Shown here: positions 41,555-49,270 of the stretch, one piece after another
How the letters are laid out: every line of letters starts with the position of its first letter
Numbering within the stretch: position 1 is the first letter of the stretch
DNA from: Halioxenophilus aromaticivorans
GTDB lineage: Bacteria > Pseudomonadota > Gammaproteobacteria > Pseudomonadales > Cellvibrionaceae
Length of the DNA: 64,000 nt
Direction of reading: 5' to 3'
Assembly: GCF_042850945.1 (NCBI RefSeq)
Contig: NZ_AP031496.1
Location: forward strand, 2,294,001-2,358,000
Made by a program: the position numbers and the translations under genes
Notes under the pieces: generated by a model
Databases searched by the model: none
The model's input: only the letters and a program-made list of their open reading frames with translations
What the model was told of the DNA's origin: nothing

Positions 41555-43612
41555 ATGAGCTTTCAAACCCCCGATCTTTCTTGCTTGCCTCAATCTGTCA
41601 CCGTCATTGATAACCAGTTTTCTGCCAACGGCGGCGGGCAAAGCCATGGCCATATTTACCCTGCCAACGGGCAAGTTACTGCCGAGCTGCAGTTGGCGAA
41701 CACGGGCGATGTGGAGGGTGCAGTAGCCGCAGCACAAAAAGCACAATCAGCGTGGCGCGCAACTTCCGGTGAACAACGACGTAACCTACTGCTGAGGTTG
41801 GCAGACTTAATTGAAAGAGAAACAAAAACGCTGGCTATGCTGGATGTTATTGGCAACGGTGTGGCTAGCATGATCTCTGCTTACACGCCGGTTGTGGCTG
41901 CTCAGCGGTTTCGTTATTACGCCGGCTGGGCGGACAAACTGCGCGGGCAAACCTTAGATGCTTGGAATGGTCCGGCGCACAACTACGTCAATTACGAACC
42001 CTTTGGCGTGGTGGGAGCCATAGTGCCCTGGAACGGGCCACTGTTTGCCGCTGCCATGGTTTTAGCTCCGGCTCTGGCCGCGGGTAATTGTGTGGTGATA
42101 AAAGCGCCGGAGTTGGCACCGTATTCGGTGATGCGCTTGGGTGAACTGTTTGTCGAAGCCGGGTTTCCTGCCGGTGTGGTTAATACACTGGCGGGAGGCG
42201 CCGAAGTGGGCGCTGCCATGGTGGCTCACAAAGGCATCGATAAAATCCAATTTGTGGGCAGCGGCGCAACCGCACAAAAGGTGCTGCAGAGTGCTGCAAC
42301 GACTCTAAAACCCTGTGGCTTAGAACTTGGCGGAAAATCCGCAGTGATTGTGTTTGCCGACGCAGACTTGGCGGAAGCCGGTAAGCGTGGCTTAAGCGGA
42401 GCCATGAGTGTTAGCGGGCAGGGCTGTGTGAACGGTACTCGCTTGTTAGTAGAGCGTCCGATTTACGACCAGTATCTCGCTACGTTAAAAGCGATTGCTG
42501 AGCATATAAAAATTGGCGACCCCTTAGACCCAAGTACGGTAATGGGGCCGATTATTTCACAGGCCTCGTTGCAGCGCATAGAGGGCATGATTGATCGGGC
42601 GCAGCAGTCAGACGCTAGGTTGTTGATTGGAGGCGGGCGCTTAGGTGGGGAGTATGCTGATGGGTTTTACTTGCCTATTTCTATTTTTGCCGACGTTGAT
42701 CCGAGTTCTGAAATTGCGCAACGAGAAGTTTTCGGGCCGGTGTTAACCGTAACGCCGTTTGATACCGAAGACCAAGCTATCCAACTGGCGAATGATTCTG
42801 ACTACGGCCTGGGAGCGTACATTCATACCAAGGATTTACGCCGCGCCCATAACGTCGCAAATCAAATGCAAGCTGGCATGGTGCAAGTTAATGCCTCCGG
42901 TGAGGGTATGCAGCCTTTTGCGCCTTTTGGGGGCTACAAACAAAGCGGTTTTGGTCGCTTGGGCGGCGAGCAGGGATTGCTGGAGTTTATGCAGGTGAAG
43001 AACGTTTGGATCAACTTAGACGGTTACTTGACGGGTGCTTTACAGCAATCGCTACTGACGCCAGCAGAATTACGCGAAGCAGCTTTACATTTTGCGGTGT
43101 ATGGGGGGTGGTCTCGAGCAGCGGTGTTAGACCGGGCGATTACTCGGGTATTGCAAAACTTAGAATTAACTGAAGAACCGTTTCCTCCTTTGGGCGAAGC
43201 GACCTGGGAGCCTGAAGATCGGTTATCCACGGGTGCTAAGGAGTTTCATCATGTGATGACCTTCGCAGGTCCGCCGCCGGCCACCGCGTATTTCCAAGGT
43301 GGAATTCTGAATTTTGTGTTCGGCGAAATGTGGCACCGTCCGGGGCTAGACCAACGCTCAAGGCGCTGGGTAACGTTAGTCGGTGTGGCGGATTCCTCAG
43401 CCGACAGTCCCATTCGTACGCATATCTACGGCGCTATGGCCAGTGGCAACGCCAGCTATCAAGAAATGGATGAGTTTGTCTTGCAATACGCTATTCATAG
43501 CGGCTGGCCGAGAGCCTCCTTCGTGCAAGGCGTGGTCATTGAAATGGCTCAAAAAATTAAACAGGGCTTAACCTGGGACGGTAAACCCAAGGAGGATAAT
43601 AACGATGAATAA
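41555..43612 (+). CDS. Aldehyde dehydrogenase fused to carboxymuconolactone-decarboxylase-like domains
   Basis: A 685-residue fusion. Residues 1-487 are a complete NAD(P)-dependent aldehyde dehydrogenase with Asn160 in VPWNGP, Glu257 in LELGGKS and the nucleophile Cys291 in SGQGCVNG. Residues 500-535 (LTPAELREAALHFAVYGGWSRAAVLDRAI) look like the second half of a CMD repeat, and residues 555-665 are a full CMD domain (FGEMWHRPGLDQRSRRWVTLVGVA, RTHIYGAMASGNASYQEMDEFVLQYAIHSGWPRA). No AhpD-type CxxC is seen. The usual aldehyde dehydrogenase length is about 480, so the 200-residue tail is the notable addition. It is the first gene of the GntR-controlled operon and overlaps the next by 8 bases. 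A channelled oxidation/decarboxylation role is inference. Confidence 0.9.
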   Translation: MSFQTPDLSCLPQSVTVIDNQFSANGGGQSHGHIYPANGQVTAELQLANTGDVEGAVAAAQKAQSAWRATSGEQRRNLLLRLADLIERETKTLAMLDVIGNGVASMISAYTPVVAAQRFRYYAGWADKLRGQTLDAWNGPAHNYVNYEPFGVVGAIVPWNGPLFAAAMVLAPALAAGNCVVIKAPELAPYSVMRLGELFVEAGFPAGVVNTLAGGAEVGAAMVAHKGIDKIQFVGSGATAQKVLQSAATTLKPCGLELGGKSAVIVFADADLAEAGKRGLSGAMSVSGQGCVNGTRLLVERPIYDQYLATLKAIAEHIKIGDPLDPSTVMGPIISQASLQRIEGMIDRAQQSDARLLIGGGRLGGEYADGFYLPISIFADVDPSSEIAQREVFGPVLTVTPFDTEDQAIQLANDSDYGLGAYIHTKDLRRAHNVANQMQAGMVQVNASGEGMQPFAPFGGYKQSGFGRLGGEQGLLEFMQVKNVWINLDGYLTGALQQSLLTPAELREAALHFAVYGGWSRAAVLDRAITRVLQNLELTEEPFPPLGEATWEPEDRLSTGAKEFHHVMTFAGPPPATAYFQGGILNFVFGEMWHRPGLDQRSRRWVTLVGVADSSADSPIRTHIYGAMASGNASYQEMDEFVLQYAIHSGWPRASFVQGVVIEMAQKIKQGLTWDGKPKEDNNDE

Positions 43613-44369
43613 AGCCAGTGATATGACCGGCAAAGTAGTACTGGTTACCGGAGCGGCCTCTGGCTTAGGGCGAGCCACGGCGGCGGCGTTAGCCAAGGCT
43701 GGAGCACACCTTTGCTTGGCAGATGTTAACGAGGCCGGCTTGCAAGAAACAGAACAGGCCCTTGCCAGCTTCGGTGGCAAGGTGGAGTTAAGCGTGGTGG
43801 ACTTGGCTTCCGCCGAGGCTTGTAAAGCTTTGGTAGAGCATACAGTGGATGTTTTTGGCAAGCTCGATGCGTTGTGCAATGTGGCTGGCATTATTTTATT
43901 TAATCACTCTACCGCAATGCCCGAGGCAGATTGGAACAAAACCATTGCGGTTAATTTAAATGCGCCGTTTTTCCTGTCTCAGGCCGCTATTCCGCATTTG
44001 CTGGATGCAGATGGTGCCATTGTTAATGTGTCTTCTTCGGCCGCGTTTATTGGTGAGGCCTATGCAGCTGCCTACTGCGCCACAAAGGCCGCCATCGTTA
44101 ATTTAACCAAAGCCTTGGCAATGGAATATATGCATAAACCTATTCGTATAAACACTGTGGCACCAGGCGGCATGATGACCAATATCGTTTCAAGCTTTAT
44201 GAATATGCCCAAGGATTTGGATGCATCGTTGATGGAGCGTTTTAAGCCCTTGCGTGGCACGGTTGAGGTAGAGCAGGTTGCGGATTGTATTGCGTACTTG
44301 GCATCGGATGCGGCCAGCGGTTTCCACGGTGCGTGCATCACTTTAGATAACGGTATTACCGCAGGGTAA
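43605..44369 (+). CDS. Short-chain dehydrogenase
   Basis: A 254-residue classical SDR: TGAASGLGRA, ADVNEAG (Asp, favouring NAD), NVAGI in the NNAG position, NVSSSAAF and the catalytic YCATK. It starts with a strong AGGAGG 9 bases upstream inside the preceding gene, so the two are translationally coupled. The NVAG substitution for NNAG is a tolerated variant. It presumably oxidises an alcohol whose aldehyde or ketone is handled by its operon partners. Confidence 0.93.
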   Translation: MNKASDMTGKVVLVTGAASGLGRATAAALAKAGAHLCLADVNEAGLQETEQALASFGGKVELSVVDLASAEACKALVEHTVDVFGKLDALCNVAGIILFNHSTAMPEADWNKTIAVNLNAPFFLSQAAIPHLLDADGAIVNVSSSAAFIGEAYAAAYCATKAAIVNLTKALAMEYMHKPIRINTVAPGGMMTNIVSSFMNMPKDLDASLMERFKPLRGTVEVEQVADCIAYLASDAASGFHGACITLDNGITAG

Positions 44370-44391
44370 TGCACCTACGAGGAGACACAGT

Positions 44392-45192
44392 ATGGCACGG
44401 TGGGGATTTATTGGCCTAGGCAGCCAAGGTGGGCCTATGGCCCAACGCATGATTGAAACCGATAACGAAGTGTGGCTTTGGGCGCGTAGGGCAGAATCCT
44501 TAGCGCTATATAAAAATACCGATGCGTGCTTTGCCACGACAATTAAGCAGTTGGGCCAAGCGGTGGAGCATTGTGGCGTTTGTGTGGTGGATGACGCAGG
44601 CGTTGATGAGGTCTGTCGGCAACTGATACCAGCAATGAAACCTGGCAGTTCCATTGCCATTCATTCCACCGTAAACCCGATGCTTTGCCAGCATTTGGCA
44701 GAGCAGGCAAAAGAGCAGGGAGTTTTGCTTGTAGATGCCCCGGTGAGTGGTGGCGGTGAGGCAGCCGCAGACGGTACTTTAACGGTGATGATGGGCGGGG
44801 AACAAGCAGCGGTAGATCTCGTAACTCCGGTACTACGCTGTTTTGCGGGGCTAGTTGTGCATTTGGGCGAGGTGGGCAGTGGCCAACTTGCGAAATTAGT
44901 CAATAACAACCTGATGGCTGCAAATTTAGCACTCGCCAATCACGCATTGTCGGTGGCAGAAGCGTTAAATCTAAAGCAGGAGGCCTTTTCGAATTTGGTT
45001 AAAGTCAGTAGCGGCCGCAGTTTTGCTTTTGATGTGCGAGCACGCATGCCAAACCCTCAAGCTTTCCATCACGGTGCTCAATTACTGGCAAAGGATGTGA
45101 GGTTACTTGCCACAGCGGCGGGCGACAATGCTGATTACCAAGCGATTAAACAAACCGCCGATGCTTTTCTAGAACAAGCGCTGCAACAATAA
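44392..45192 (+). CDS. NAD(P)-dependent oxidoreductase, 3-hydroxyisobutyrate dehydrogenase family
   Basis: A 266-residue beta-hydroxyacid dehydrogenase. The N-terminal GFIGLGSQGGPMA is the GxGxxG dinucleotide site, DAPVSGGGEAAADGTLTVMMGG is the substrate-binding signature, and GQLAKLVNNNL holds the catalytic lysine. It is slightly shorter than the usual 290. Enzymes of this family oxidise 3-hydroxy acids or reduce the semialdehydes. An AGGAGA lies 8 bases before the ATG. It lies 22 bases behind an SDR gene in the operon. Confidence 0.91.
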   Translation: MARWGFIGLGSQGGPMAQRMIETDNEVWLWARRAESLALYKNTDACFATTIKQLGQAVEHCGVCVVDDAGVDEVCRQLIPAMKPGSSIAIHSTVNPMLCQHLAEQAKEQGVLLVDAPVSGGGEAAADGTLTVMMGGEQAAVDLVTPVLRCFAGLVVHLGEVGSGQLAKLVNNNLMAANLALANHALSVAEALNLKQEAFSNLVKVSSGRSFAFDVRARMPNPQAFHHGAQLLAKDVRLLATAAGDNADYQAIKQTADAFLEQALQQ

Positions 45193-45211
45193 ACATTAAG
45201 AGTAAGAATAC

Positions 45212-45997
45212 ATGACATTTTCAACAGAACAATTCCGACTGGACAACAAGGTAGCGGTGGTGACTGGTGCAGGTGGACGAGGCAACAGTATTGGCGGCGC
45301 CTACGCTAAAGGTTTGGCTGCCGCCGGTGCAAAAGTAGTGGTAGCCGATTTAAATGCCGAAGGTGCGGCGGCAGTATGCGCAGAAATTAAAGCCGCCGGT
45401 GGTGAAGCCATCAGCGTGGGGGTGGACATTACCCAGCCAGAGTCGGTACAGGCTATGGCCGCAGTTGCCGAGCAAAGCTTTGGCGGAGTCGATATTCTGG
45501 TAAATAACGCTGCATTAATGGCCGAGCTTAAATCCGAGCAAGCCGTGGATTTGGATATCGACCAGTGGAATAAAATTATGGCGGTGAACGTTACCGGCGC
45601 GCTCAATTGCGTGCAGGCCTTGGTGCCATTAATGCGTAAACGTGGTGGTGGTAAAATTATTAATCAGACGTCCGGTGGCGCTTTCCCGGCCATTTCTGTG
45701 TATGGCGTGAGTAAACTGGCGTTGGTGGGTTTAACCACAACACTGGCGAGGCAACTAGGCCGGGAAAATATCAATGTGAATGCTATTGCGCCGGGCAACA
45801 CCACCAGTGACGCTGGTAAATTACTGACACCAGATGACTCACCATTTATCAAGTTTTTAGAAGCCAGTGTGGCCATGCGCGTGCGCGGCGCACCGGACGA
45901 ACTCGTGGGTAGTTTATTGTTGTTGTGTTCCCAAGCCGGCGATTGGATTACCGGCCAAGTGTTGCACGTCGATGGTGGTTGGGTACTGCGCCCATAA
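45212..45997 (+). CDS. Short-chain dehydrogenase
   Basis: A 261-residue SDR: TGAGGRGNSIGGAYA (an enlarged glycine loop), ADLNAEG, NNAALM, NQTSGGAF and catalytic YGVSK. The Ser of the tetrad is replaced in context by TSGG, which keeps a Ser. Its stop codon lies at the start of a run of 15-base tandem repeats, whose unit copies the sequence around that stop. It is the third dehydrogenase in the GntR operon. Confidence 0.92.
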   Translation: MTFSTEQFRLDNKVAVVTGAGGRGNSIGGAYAKGLAAAGAKVVVADLNAEGAAAVCAEIKAAGGEAISVGVDITQPESVQAMAAVAEQSFGGVDILVNNAALMAELKSEQAVDLDIDQWNKIMAVNVTGALNCVQALVPLMRKRGGGKIINQTSGGAFPAISVYGVSKLALVGLTTTLARQLGRENINVNAIAPGNTTSDAGKLLTPDDSPFIKFLEASVAMRVRGAPDELVGSLLLLCSQAGDWITGQVLHVDGGWVLRP

Positions 45998-46060
45998 GCT
46001 CTGTGCCTATAAACCCTGTGCCCATAAACCCTGTGCCCATAAACCCCTGTGCCCATAAAC
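45990..46060 (+). repeat. 15-16 bp tandem repeat (about four copies) at the end of an SDR gene
   Basis: The unit CTGTGCCCATAAACC recurs in tandem from about 46001, with one copy reading CCTATAAACC and one with an extra C. The CCCATAAG of the preceding stop codon looks like the seed. The array contains a TAA in every unit. It separates the third and fourth dehydrogenase genes, in the only large gap (195 bases) of the operon. Confidence 0.85.
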
Positions 46061-46192
46061 ATAGCTAATTGATTGCAGCGCGGGCTACGGCCAGGGGAGT
46101 GCATCCTGGCTGATAATAGCTACTCACCATGGTGGTAATGTTGCTACCGGCCAGACACAATAATGGTTTGCAATCATAAAGCTCTATATAAC

Positions 46193-46981
46193 ATGTCTAA
46201 GTCAGATCTATTCTCCCGCTACGGCCCCTGGGCCTTGGTGACCGGTGCATCCTCTGGTATTGGCGAGGCCTTTGCAAAAACCTTGGCGGGCCAAGGCTTT
46301 AACTTAATTTTGGTGGCTCGACGCCAACAAATGCTGTCTTTGCTGGCATCTCAACTGCAGTCGCAATTTGCAGTGGATGTGGAGGTAGTGGTAGCGGATT
46401 TGGGGCAAGCTGCAGGCATTGAGGTTTTGCTCAATGCCTGCGGCAATAAAGATCTGGGCCTAGTGATTTGTAATGCGGGATTCAGTATGAAAGGTGAGTA
46501 CACCAGTCATTCTGCGCAAGATTTAACCGCTATGGTGGACTTAAATTGCCACGCTCCTTTGGCCATCAGCCATGCGCTTATCGATCAATTAGCCCAGCGT
46601 AATCAAGCGGGTTTGGTCTTTACCAGTTCTGTGGAGGCGTTAATCGGATGCCCATTTTCCGCTGTTTATTCGGCGTCCAAGGCGTTTGTCCGTAATCTTG
46701 GCGAGGCTTTGTGGGCAGAATACAAACCGCGGGGCGTAGACGTGCTTACCTTGTGCCCTGGCGCCACTGATACCGAGGGATTAGCAAAAAGCGGCGTTGA
46801 TAAAGCAACATTGGCCAACCTAATGCCTGCGATGGAAGTGGCCGAAGCGACATTAGGCCAGCTTGGCCAGGGCCCGGTTTACATTGCCAGCCCGCATTAT
46901 CAGCAACTATTTGAAAAATTAACCACTATGCCCCGGGCGGAGGCCTTAATGGCCATGGCTAATACCATGAAACCGGCCTAA
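46193..46981 (+). CDS. Short-chain dehydrogenase (DltE-like)
   Basis: A 262-residue SDR starting MSKSDLFSRYGPW at 46193. The motifs are TGASSGIGEA, ARRQQM after strand 2 (Arg, favouring NADP), CNAGFS, TSSVEAL and catalytic YSASK, with LCPGATDTEG. The YGPWALVTGASSGIG opening is typical of the DltE/YqjQ-like group. An earlier ATG at 46163 adds ten residues without a ribosome site. It follows the tandem-repeat gap and might have its own promoter there. Confidence 0.91.
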   Translation: MSKSDLFSRYGPWALVTGASSGIGEAFAKTLAGQGFNLILVARRQQMLSLLASQLQSQFAVDVEVVVADLGQAAGIEVLLNACGNKDLGLVICNAGFSMKGEYTSHSAQDLTAMVDLNCHAPLAISHALIDQLAQRNQAGLVFTSSVEALIGCPFSAVYSASKAFVRNLGEALWAEYKPRGVDVLTLCPGATDTEGLAKSGVDKATLANLMPAMEVAEATLGQLGQGPVYIASPHYQQLFEKLTTMPRAEALMAMANTMKPA

Positions 46982-47012
46982 TAAGGGTAGCTAGCTTTTG
47001 AGGTAACAACCA

Positions 47013-47828
47013 ATGACAAAAAAAACAATGATAGTTACCGGCGCCAGCGGCGGTATGGGTTTGGTTTGTGCCCAGGAGGCGTTAGCGCTGGGCTATGATT
47101 TAATTTTAGTGGACTTGCACGCGCAAGGTATGGAGCAGTTTGCTCAGGAAAATCGTCACCAAGCAGAGATAAACTGCTATGCGTTGGATGTCACGAGTAA
47201 CCAAGCCGTTGTTGAATTCGCCGAAAATATCACTCAGCACGGTGCTATTGACGCGTTGATACACACGGTGGGGGTGTCACCTAATATGACGTCCTGGCAG
47301 CGCATTATTGACATCGATTTGATCGCAACCGCTAAATTTTTAGAGGCCGTAAGGCCCCGCTTAGCTAAGCACGCGGCTGCTGTTTGTATCTCTTCGTCCA
47401 GTGGTTATATGGTGCCAGAGAATGAAGCTATCGAAGCCATTTTGGCCGACCCAATGGCAGAAGACCTGTTTTATCAACTTGAACAATTGCCTGGAAAGCC
47501 GCTGGAAAATACTGGCCTTGCTTATTCCTACGCCAAAAAGGCTTTGCGTTTCTATGTGGCCAATGCGGCTAAAGCTTGGGGCTCTGAAACCAAGCGATTG
47601 GTTTCAATATCGCCTGGTCTAATCAACACCGACGCCGGTAAAAAAGAGTTTGAGGCCAGCGAAAATTTTGAACAAATGATTGCATCTATACCCCTTGCTC
47701 GCTTGGGCGTGCCGGATGAGATTGTACATACAGCGCTATTCTTGGTGTCGGAAAAAGCCAGTTATATCAGCGGTTGCGATATTTTGGTAGATGGCGGGAT
47801 GATCGCCGGCATGGGCAAAGCCGTTTAA
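47013..47828 (+). CDS. Short-chain dehydrogenase (3-alpha-hydroxysteroid-dehydrogenase-like)
   Basis: A 271-residue SDR with TGASGGMGLV, VDLHAQG and a catalytic YSYAKK after an unusually long insert (residues 135-170, YMVPENEAIEAILADP and following). That insert between the catalytic Ser (SSSSG) and Tyr is characteristic of the group around bacterial 3-alpha-hydroxysteroid dehydrogenase. The C-terminus is SGCDILVDGGM. GAGGT lies 11 bases before the start. Steroids are not implied; bulky cyclic alcohols are typical substrates. Confidence 0.9.
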   Translation: MTKKTMIVTGASGGMGLVCAQEALALGYDLILVDLHAQGMEQFAQENRHQAEINCYALDVTSNQAVVEFAENITQHGAIDALIHTVGVSPNMTSWQRIIDIDLIATAKFLEAVRPRLAKHAAAVCISSSSGYMVPENEAIEAILADPMAEDLFYQLEQLPGKPLENTGLAYSYAKKALRFYVANAAKAWGSETKRLVSISPGLINTDAGKKEFEASENFEQMIASIPLARLGVPDEIVHTALFLVSEKASYISGCDILVDGGMIAGMGKAV

Positions 47829-47863
47829 AACCATTCGAAGCCAAAATAGGGCGGAGTACAGCG

Positions 47864-48724
47864 ATGAAGTTCGGCATAGAGTTACTCACTGTTTTCGATC
47901 TGGATCCCATTTCCTTTATTGAAATTGCCGCCAATCAAGGTAGTTCGACAATATCTCTAGGTTTGTCTCAATTCCCCAAGCCTGTATTTGGTTGTGAGCC
48001 ATGGTCTATCAAGGAAGATCAGGCTCTTTTCCATTCCGTCCAGTCTGCGTTGCGTCAAAATGAGGTTGGTGTAGCGTTGGGTGAGGGGTTCGCCATACGA
48101 GCTGGGCAAAACATCCAGCAGCTGGATACAGACCTGGGCTTGATGGCCGAGCTGGGTGCAAGCCGTATTAATACCGTGGTGATGGGCGTAGAAGGGAAGG
48201 AGGCCGATGCGCAGTTGCTGTGGTTAGCTGAAAGGTGTGCAGGCCTGGGTATGAAGATGACACTGGAGTTTGCACCGGGTTTATCGGTTGCCACCGTGGC
48301 CCAGGCTTTGGAATGCTTGGAGCGTGTTGACCACCCTAATGCTTATCTTTTGATTGATACCATGCATTGGTTTCGTTCCGGAGGCTGCGTACAGGATATC
48401 ACCCGTGTTCCAGCGGGCTTGATCGATTATGTTCAAATCAGTGATTGCCGATTAAGAAACGAAGCGAAAGGCGGCCAGCTTCGGGCTGAAAACCTGAATG
48501 GTTACATGCAGGAAGCAACCTTTGAGCGCCTGTTGCCGGGGCTGGGAGAACTGCCATTGTTGGATTTCTGCAGTGCCCTCGAGCGGGTGTCTCAAACGCC
48601 CCTGGTGTATAGCATAGAGCTGCCAAACCTTGCCCAGGCCCAGATGGCGGAGTCTGCGTCTGCATGGGTGCATCAGTGTCTCTGCGCGACACGATCGGTG
48701 TTGAACCCACCTCAGACCTCTTAA
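47864..48724 (+). CDS. Sugar-phosphate isomerase/epimerase-like TIM-barrel protein
   Basis: A 286-residue xylose-isomerase-like (AP-endonuclease-2 fold) TIM barrel starting MKFGIELLTVFDLDP at 47864, with GGAG 7 bases upstream. The metal-ligand strands are recognisable: KMTLEFAPG, LIDTMHWFRSGG (Asp and His), YVQISDCR and the closing YSIELPN. Proteins of this fold isomerise sugars and inositols, or cleave and rearrange other metal-bound oxygenated compounds. It is the last gene of the GntR operon; a terminator follows 150 bases later. Confidence 0.88.
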   Translation: MKFGIELLTVFDLDPISFIEIAANQGSSTISLGLSQFPKPVFGCEPWSIKEDQALFHSVQSALRQNEVGVALGEGFAIRAGQNIQQLDTDLGLMAELGASRINTVVMGVEGKEADAQLLWLAERCAGLGMKMTLEFAPGLSVATVAQALECLERVDHPNAYLLIDTMHWFRSGGCVQDITRVPAGLIDYVQISDCRLRNEAKGGQLRAENLNGYMQEATFERLLPGLGELPLLDFCSALERVSQTPLVYSIELPNLAQAQMAESASAWVHQCLCATRSVLNPPQTS

Positions 48725-48871
48725 ATTAACCCTTTGGCACCTCATGCCTAGTTGCACGAAATGACACCCATGCTTCACTTTGCGGTTAATCCTCTCCTAA
48801 TAACTGCTGTAACCTAGCCCCGTGACCTGGGATTGAGCTTGGTCACGCTGATAGATTAGGTACTGCTTAAT

Positions 48872-48902
48872 ACTGCTGCGGCGAGCGCAGCAGTCTTTTT
48901 CC
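48872..48902 (+). terminator. Rho-independent terminator of the GntR-controlled operon
   Basis: ACTGCTGCG (48872-48880) and CGCAGCAGT (48886-48894) form a perfect 9-bp stem around GCGAG, followed by CTTTTTCC. This is a canonical intrinsic terminator on the + strand. Confidence 0.9.
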
Positions 48903-49270
48903 TCAATTCCATCCCTGTTGTCCGTATTTATACACATTCCTTGGTTGGCCTGGGGCGGCGACTAATTCAATATATGCTTGAGCCTGCATGCAAGATGTAT
49001 GGACAATTAAGGGGGATAAAAGCGCTGCAACGGCAACTGCATTTTAAGACTAGTTTATTGCGCTTTTAGATTACCTAGACTGCTTGAGTGGGGCTTAGAG
49101 TTCCTGGGCACGGGCAGAGGGCGTTACGCTCAATTTATATAGCGTGCGTATCAGCCGACGTATAAAGCTCGAAAAAATAACAGCAATAAGGTCAATCTCG
49201 AAGTTCAACAAACAGGCAGCGCCCTGGTGTCGAAGTACGAAAACTATAACAACAGAAAAGAGAAGCACTA
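48903..49270. other. Intergenic region upstream of the TonB receptor
   Basis: About 370 bases without a credible gene. The last 40 bases before the ATG are A-rich (AAAAGAGAAG), forming a weak ribosome site. The receptor promoter must lie here, but no convincing boxes or operator can be named. Confidence 0.4.

Noticed and set aside
45664..46104. Minus-strand frame with repeated HRVYG-like residues
   Set aside because: It is produced by the tandem repeats and the antisense of an SDR gene, not by a real repeat protein.
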